Shown piece after piece: positions 41,330 to 44,653 of a stretch of 44,653 bases of DNA. Positions within the stretch are counted from its first letter, which is position 1. Every line of letters begins with the position of its first letter. This stretch comes from an uncultured Mycoplasmatota bacterium (GTDB taxonomy: Bacteria; Bacillota_I; Bacilli_A; RF39; UBA660). The stretch covers positions 87,372 through 132,024 of the forward strand of contig CAOJEH010000005.1 in the NCBI GenBank assembly GCA_948434005.1, written 5' to 3'. Position numbers and translations under genes: made by a program. The notes under the pieces were generated by a model. It was not told the origin of the DNA and ran no database searches. It saw only the letters and a program-made list of their open reading frames with translations.

Positions 41330-42181
41330 ATGATTAAAGGAAAGCCATTTGTAAAATGGGCAGGAGGAAAAAGACAAATAATAGATAAATTAAAAAGTTT
41401 TGTTCCAGAGCAATTTAATACATATTATGAACCTTTTGTAGGTGGAGGAGCATTATTGTTTGAATTATCGCCTAAAAATGCAGTTATAAATGATTATAAT
41501 AAAGAACTTATAAATGTATATGAGTGTATTAAAGATGAAAAGAAGTTTGAAATGATGTGCAGAGAGTTAAATCATCACGAAACTGAACATTCTGAAGAAT
41601 ATTATTATAAAGTTAGAAATTTAGATAGAGATAAAAAGAAATTCAATAAATTAGCAGATTATAAGAGGGCAGCTCGTACCATTTACTTAAATAAAGCTTG
41701 TTTTAATGGGTTGTATAGAGTTAATAGTAAGAATGAATTTAATGTGCCATTTGGTAAAAAGACTAAAGTAAATACTTATGAAGGACAAAATTTAGGTATT
41801 GTATGCGGGTATTTAAATTATAATGTTGTTAAATTATTATCAGTTGATTTTGAAGAAGCAGTAAAAGATGCTAAAAAAGGTGATTTTATTTATTTTGATC
41901 CACCTTATGATTCTGATACTTCAACTTTTAATAGTTATACTGAAGATGGCTTTGGAAAAGAAGAACAAAAAAGACTTGCTAAAGTATTTAAAGAATTATC
42001 TGATAAAGGTTGTTATGTAATGTTATCAAATCATAATACAACTTTAATAAACGAATTGTATAAAGAATTTAATATTCACGTAATTGAAGCAAAAAGAAAT
42101 ATTAATTCAAATGGAAAGAAAAGAGGAAAAGTAGAAGAAGTTATTATTACAAATTTTGAGAATAAAAAAGGATTTGAGTAA
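41330..42181 (+). CDS. dpnM: DpnM-like Dam-family GATC adenine methyltransferase
   Basis: The 283-aa protein is a class alpha N6-adenine methyltransferase. Motif I-like start F-V-K-W-A-G-G-K-R-Q (8-17), S-adenosylmethionine loop E-P-F-V-G-G-G-A-L-L-F-E near residue 36, catalytic D-P-P-Y at ~190, and C-F-N-G-L-Y-R in the target recognition region are as in Dam/DpnM, which methylate GATC in double-stranded DNA. The order dpnM-dpnA-dpnB is that of the pneumococcal DpnII locus. It protects host DNA from the nuclease encoded downstream. Confidence 0.92.
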   Translation: MIKGKPFVKWAGGKRQIIDKLKSFVPEQFNTYYEPFVGGGALLFELSPKNAVINDYNKELINVYECIKDEKKFEMMCRELNHHETEHSEEYYYKVRNLDRDKKKFNKLADYKRAARTIYLNKACFNGLYRVNSKNEFNVPFGKKTKVNTYEGQNLGIVCGYLNYNVVKLLSVDFEEAVKDAKKGDFIYFDPPYDSDTSTFNSYTEDGFGKEEQKRLAKVFKELSDKGCYVMLSNHNTTLINELYKEFNIHVIEAKRNINSNGKKRGKVEEVIITNFENKKGFE

Positions 42182-42215
42182 TAAATATAGTATAATATAT
42201 AAGGAGGTAGTTTGT

Positions 42216-42980
42216 ATGAGGAAAAAGTATTACTATGAAGATAAAGATTTTAAACTTATACAAGGTGATTCATTGAAGGTACTTAAAAGTATAGAATCAA
42301 AAAGTATTGACATGATATTTGCAGATCCTCCTTATTTTTTATCTAGCGATGGAATATCTTGTAGTGGCGGAAAAATGGTATCAGTAAATAAAGGTGATTG
42401 GGATAAATCAATTAGTATAGAAGAAAAACATAAATTTAATAGAAAATGGATTAAATTATGTTATCAGGTACTAAAAGATAATGGTACTATTTGGATTAGT
42501 GGAACAATGCATAATATTTATTCAATAGGTATGGCATTAGAACAAGAAGGATTTAAAATAATAAATAATATAACTTGGAAAAAGTTAAATCCCCCACCAA
42601 ATATTAGTTGTAGATTTTTTGTTCATTCCACCGAAACAATTATTTGGGCAAAAAAAGATATTAAAAAAGCAAAGCACAAATTTAATTACTCTTTAATGAG
42701 AGAATTAAATGGTGGAAAACAAATGAAAGATGTTTGGGAATCATCTTTGACAAAACCAAGCGAGAAAAAATGTGGTAAACATCCAACACAAAAACCAATA
42801 GAAATATTAGAAAAATTAATACTTGCATCTACTGATGAAGGCGATTTAATATTAGATCCATTTAATGGTAGTGGTACAACTGGAATAGTTGCAAGTAGAT
42901 TGAATAGAAGATATGTAGGAATAGAAAAAGAAAAAAAATATTTAGATTTAACTATAAAACGAAAGGAAAGTGAAAAATGA
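42216..42980 (+). CDS. dpnA: DpnA-like second adenine methyltransferase
   Basis: This 254-aa class beta methyltransferase has the D-P-P-Y catalytic motif first (37-40) and the S-adenosylmethionine loop D-P-F-N-G-S-G-T-T-G near residue 210, the permuted order of the DpnA group. H-P-T-Q-K-P follows in the same C-terminal region. In the pneumococcal system DpnA also methylates single-stranded GATC, protecting incoming DNA during transformation. ATG 42216 is chosen because AAGGAGG (42201-42207) precedes it; the ATG at 42156 lies in the dpnM 3' end. A TATAAT at 42191-42196 could be an internal promoter. It overlaps dpnB by 4 bp. Confidence 0.88.
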   Translation: MRKKYYYEDKDFKLIQGDSLKVLKSIESKSIDMIFADPPYFLSSDGISCSGGKMVSVNKGDWDKSISIEEKHKFNRKWIKLCYQVLKDNGTIWISGTMHNIYSIGMALEQEGFKIINNITWKKLNPPPNISCRFFVHSTETIIWAKKDIKKAKHKFNYSLMRELNGGKQMKDVWESSLTKPSEKKCGKHPTQKPIEILEKLILASTDEGDLILDPFNGSGTTGIVASRLNRRYVGIEKEKKYLDLTIKRKESEK

Positions 42981-43846
42981 AAAGAAATTTTAATGAATGG
43001 TTGAGTAATTTTAAGACTAGTATATCTGACTATACTTATTATGTTGATTTTCAGAAAATTTATAAAAATGTAGATAAAGTAAAAGTTGAACTTAATATTT
43101 TAAATTCCTTAATTGGCAGTAAAAATATAGAGGAAGAATTCCAAAATATAATAATTAAGTATCCAGAAACTTTAGAATGCATTCCGCTTTTATTAGCAGT
43201 TCGTTCTAGAGAAATTTTTGTTAAAGACGAAATAAATGAATATCTTTTTAAATTTGATAAAATGGTATATTCAATAAAAGATTATATAAGATTTATGAAC
43301 GAAAGTGGTTTATTTGATTTATTGCAAAATCATATTATAAATAATTTATATGATTATGTTTTGGGTATAGAAGTTGGCTTGGATTCTAATGGAAGAAAGA
43401 ATCGTGGTGGGCATCTTATGGAAAATCTAGTGGAATCATATATTCAAAAAGCAGGTTATATTAGGGATAAAAATTATTATAAAGAGCTTACAACTGACAA
43501 AATTAAGAGTATGTTTAATTTAGATATTTTATCGCACATATCAGATTCTGATTTAAATAAATCAATAGCTAAAAAAAGATTTGATTTCGTAGTTGTAAAG
43601 GATAATCATTATTATTTATTTGAAACTAACTTTTATGCATCTAATGGCTCAAAATTAAACGAAACAGCTAGAAGCTATAAGATGTTAGCACAGGAACTTT
43701 CAAGTTTAAATAATGTAACATTCATTTGGGTTACTGATGGAGTTGGTTGGAATAGCGCTAAAGGAAACTTAGAAGAAACATTTAATAAATTAGAAACATT
43801 ATATAATATCAATGATTTAGAAAATGGCGTATTAGAAAAAATATAA
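42977..43846 (+). CDS. dpnB: DpnII/MboI-family restriction endonuclease (GATC)
   Basis: The 289-aa protein is a type II endonuclease of the DpnII/MboI family. The characteristic C-terminal segment is present: K-K-R-F-D-F-V-V, then Y-L-F-E-T-N-F-Y-A-S-N-G-S-K-L-N-E-T-A-R, holding the PD-(D/E)xK-type residues (Asp in R-F-D-F, Glu in F-E-T-N). An internal R-G-G-H-L-M-E-N-L-V motif near residue 145 matches too. Pneumococcal DpnII is 288 aa. It would cut unmethylated GATC. It overlaps dpnA, so methylase and nuclease come from one mRNA. Confidence 0.92.
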   Translation: MKRNFNEWLSNFKTSISDYTYYVDFQKIYKNVDKVKVELNILNSLIGSKNIEEEFQNIIIKYPETLECIPLLLAVRSREIFVKDEINEYLFKFDKMVYSIKDYIRFMNESGLFDLLQNHIINNLYDYVLGIEVGLDSNGRKNRGGHLMENLVESYIQKAGYIRDKNYYKELTTDKIKSMFNLDILSHISDSDLNKSIAKKRFDFVVVKDNHYYLFETNFYASNGSKLNETARSYKMLAQELSSLNNVTFIWVTDGVGWNSAKGNLEETFNKLETLYNINDLENGVLEKI

Positions 43847-43905
43847 AATAATAAAAAATAGTAAAAAAAAAAGAAAATAAAAGTAAAAAAAGAAAAATTA
43901 AATTA

Positions 43906-43933
43906 TTGACTATAATGTGGCAAATGATAAAAT
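43906..43933 (+). promoter_or_regulatory. Promoter 1 upstream of repeat array
   Basis: TTGACT (43906-43911), 16-bp spacer, TAAAAT (43928-43933), directly followed by ATAGTAAA. Nearly the same sequence recurs at 44081. Confidence 0.65.
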
Positions 43934-43935
43934 AT

Positions 43936-44082
43936 AGTAAACTAAAGATAAATATGCAACAATATAATCTTAGGTTACTATTTAAATACAATTTAGTGTA
44001 CTTTTCGCATACGATTTAGTTTACTGTTTAAAGTCAATTTGGTTTACTATTCGACTACTAAAAAAACACAATTTAGTTTATT
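43936..44082. repeat. Iteron-like array with 23-bp periodicity
   Basis: Direct copies of a 14-bp unit close to CAATTTAGTTTACT occur with their TTAG/TTGG cores at 43970, 43993, 44016, 44039 and 44073, i.e. spacings of 23, 23, 23 and 34 bp. An inverted copy (AGTAAACTAAA) sits at 43936-43946. Period near two helical turns puts the copies on one face of the DNA. This is the layout of plasmid or phage origin iterons or of cooperative repressor operators. Confidence 0.75.
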
Positions 44083-44108
44083 GACTAAATACAGTCAAGT
44101 GCTAAAAT
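44081..44108 (+). promoter_or_regulatory. Promoter 2 at the right edge of the array
   Basis: TTGACT (44081-44086), 16-bp spacer, TAAAAT (44103-44108), then ATAGTAAAATAG. It is a near copy of promoter 1, so the array is bracketed by duplicated promoters. Confidence 0.7.
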
Positions 44109-44132
44109 ATAGTAAAATAGCAATATTTATGG

Positions 44133-44154
44133 GAAGACTTAGGTCTTCTTTTTT
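44133..44154 (+). terminator. Terminator ~25 bp downstream of promoter 2
   Basis: GAAGAC (44133-44138), loop TTAG, GTCTTC (44143-44148), T6. It would stop transcripts from either promoter early, giving short RNAs or attenuation. Confidence 0.75.
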
Positions 44155-44178
44155 GCTGTTTTAGAGGAGGTGATGCTT

Positions 44179-44226
44179 ATGTCTAGTCATCCTATAAAAA
44201 TTAATAATTTTATTAAAATAGGATGA
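44179..44226 (+). CDS. Possible 15-aa leader peptide
   Basis: ATG at 44179 follows GAGGAGG (44164-44170) at 8 bp and encodes M-S-S-H-P-I-K-I-N-N-F-I-K-I-G. The frame overlaps a CATCCTAT/ATAGGATG dyad. Translation is plausible from the strong ribosome binding site; function unknown. Confidence 0.4.
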   Translation: MSSHPIKINNFIKIG

Positions 44227-44437
44227 AAATGATAAATTAATACTTATTATAAATAAAGGGTTAAATACAGTAACATCCTATGTATTAACCTACGAAGTAG
44301 GATGAATTTCGTAAGTACGAAATAAGAATAGCACCATTAAATTTCCTTATATTATAAGGATTTTTTTAGTTTATGGTGCTATCTTCTTATCCTGCTTTTT
44401 TTAAAACTTGCAATATTTAATAGGAAACCATCCTATT
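44188..44437. repeat. Multiple CATCCTAT/ATAGGATG dyads
   Basis: CATCCTAT occurs at 44188, 44274 and 44429; its complement at 44218-44225 and, as TAGGATG, at 44298-44304. Two of them form dyads (44188/44218 and 44274/44298). The last lies in an AATAGGA/TCCTATT hairpin (44419-44437) next to the AAGGAGG of the RHH-like gene. ATTTCGTA/TACGAAAT (44306-44323) is another 8-bp dyad. These look like operator sites for a DNA-binding protein. Confidence 0.65.
44328..44382. terminator. Nested hairpin/terminator
   Basis: Inner stem TCCTTATA (44344-44351) with TATAAGGA (44353-44360) is followed by T7. It is enclosed by a perfect 10-bp outer stem ATAGCACCAT (44328-44337) with ATGGTGCTAT (44373-44382). The outer stem and the T-run arrangement suggest two alternative folds. 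Confidence 0.7.
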
Positions 44438-44453
44438 AGGAAGGAGGAATATA

Positions 44454-44612
44454 ATGAGAATATTTAAATTATATTTACCATTTGAACTATTTGATAGGAT
44501 AAAACTAATGGCAAAATTTTATAACTTATCTATTTCTAAAATGATGAAAGAATTATTAGAAATGGGTTATATTGAAATGTTAAAAAATCATAATTACGAA
44601 GATAATGATTAG
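44454..44612 (+). CDS. Ribbon-helix-helix-like small DNA-binding protein, 52 aa
   Basis: A short protein of Arc/CopG type: an N-terminal strand I-F-K-L-Y-L-P, then F-E-L-F-D-R-I-K-L-M-A-K helix, a turn Y-N-L-S and a second helix I-S-K-M-M-K-E-L-L-E-M-G. RHH proteins bind DNA as dimers through the strand and often control plasmid copy number, partition or toxin genes. AAGGAGG (44441-44447) precedes the ATG, and CATCCTAT-type dyads lie just upstream, fitting autoregulation. The AGGAGG of the next gene overlaps its stop. Confidence 0.65.
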   Translation: MRIFKLYLPFELFDRIKLMAKFYNLSISKMMKELLEMGYIEMLKNHNYEDND

Positions 44613-44623
44613 GAGGTGGTTTT

Positions 44624-44653
44624 GTGAATTATGATAATTATATAAAAATACCA
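44624..44653 (+). CDS. Start of a further gene (partial, runs off window)
   Basis: GTG at 44624 follows AGGAGGTGG (44611-44619) and begins M-N-Y-D-N-Y-I-K-I-P. Too little is visible for a function; a replication or mobilisation protein would fit the iteron-like array, but this is only position-based. Confidence 0.5.
   Translation, partial: MNYDNYIKIP

Noticed and set aside
43809-43991. Minus-strand hydrophobic frame at the end of dpnB
   Set aside because: It is a product of A-runs on the plus strand, and it overlaps promoter 1.
43936-44082. CRISPR array
   Set aside because: Repeats are 14 bp and imperfect with 9-20-bp gaps, no cas genes; better explained as iterons or operators.
1-44653. 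tRNA or rRNA genes, and alternative use of TGA as Trp
   Set aside because: No cloverleaf or rRNA segment was noticed by eye, and all recognised genes use TGG for Trp while several end in TGA.

Overview
The window is very AT-rich chromosome with strong AGGAGG-type ribosome binding sites, standard stop codons (TGA is used as stop) and the ribosomal-protein order rpoA-rplQ-(ECF ATPases)-truA-rplM-rpsI typical of Bacillota. Together with Mollicutes-like codon bias and many small accessory genes, this suggests an uncultured gut-type low-GC Firmicute (RF39/Erysipelotrichia-like Bacilli). That placement is inference; no rRNA is present.

Positions 1-8.1 kb hold the housekeeping block: the end of rpoA, rplQ, a short cassette (hypothetical, flavin reductase-like, NUDIX, ASCH, SDR), two strongly degenerate energy-coupling-factor ATPases with no ecfT, truA, a frameshifted kinase-like gene, and rplM-rpsI behind a good promoter and a probable L13 leader. 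Positions 8.2-17.2 kb are mixed metabolic and accessory genes: GNAT, DUF1653, a lipo-flavodoxin broken by an in-frame stop, a DXS-like TPP enzyme, a holin-like/M23 endolysin pair, an MFS transporter, a cupin, a histidine phosphatase with a frameshift in a G run, a C39-like papain-fold protein and an EamA transporter.

At 17.2-21.3 kb a cargo of about 3.7 kb sits between two copies of the first ~200 bp of a CwlD-like amidase locus. It carries a stand-alone Ser/Thr kinase and an ArgE-like M20 hydrolase plus GNAT gene pair. That pair is preceded by a 20-codon leader ORF and a chain of four mutually exclusive RNA pairings ending in a terminator, a textbook-looking ribosome-mediated attenuator. This is one of the two most interesting regulatory structures in the window.

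Positions 21.1-35.4 kb are cell-envelope genes: the intact CwlD-like amidase, a reduced type VIIb secretion operon (EssC, YukD-like, two small helical proteins, no EsaA/EssA/EssB), a SpoIID-like protein lacking its expected catalytic Glu, a zinc-dependent phospholipase C-like protein, an Abi_2 (AbiD/AbiF) gene overlapping htrA, and a minus-strand operon of a TasA-like protein, a CBM-like surface protein, a SipW-type signal peptidase with a large membrane extension, and a DUF5305 protein.

Positions 35.5-44.6 kb are a defence island that begins where a second amidase gene is cut off. It contains Gabija (gajA-gajB), a Fic protein with a fused VbhA-like antitoxin region, and a five-gene operon: a small membrane protein, an unrecognised protein with an Abi-effector-like tail, and the DpnII-type system dpnM-dpnA-dpnB. 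After it comes about 600 bp without large genes but packed with structure: near-identical promoters flanking an iteron-like array with 23-bp periodicity, several perfect dyads and terminators, then a ribbon-helix-helix-like gene and the start of another gene. This looks like the replication or control region of a mobile element continuing past the window end.
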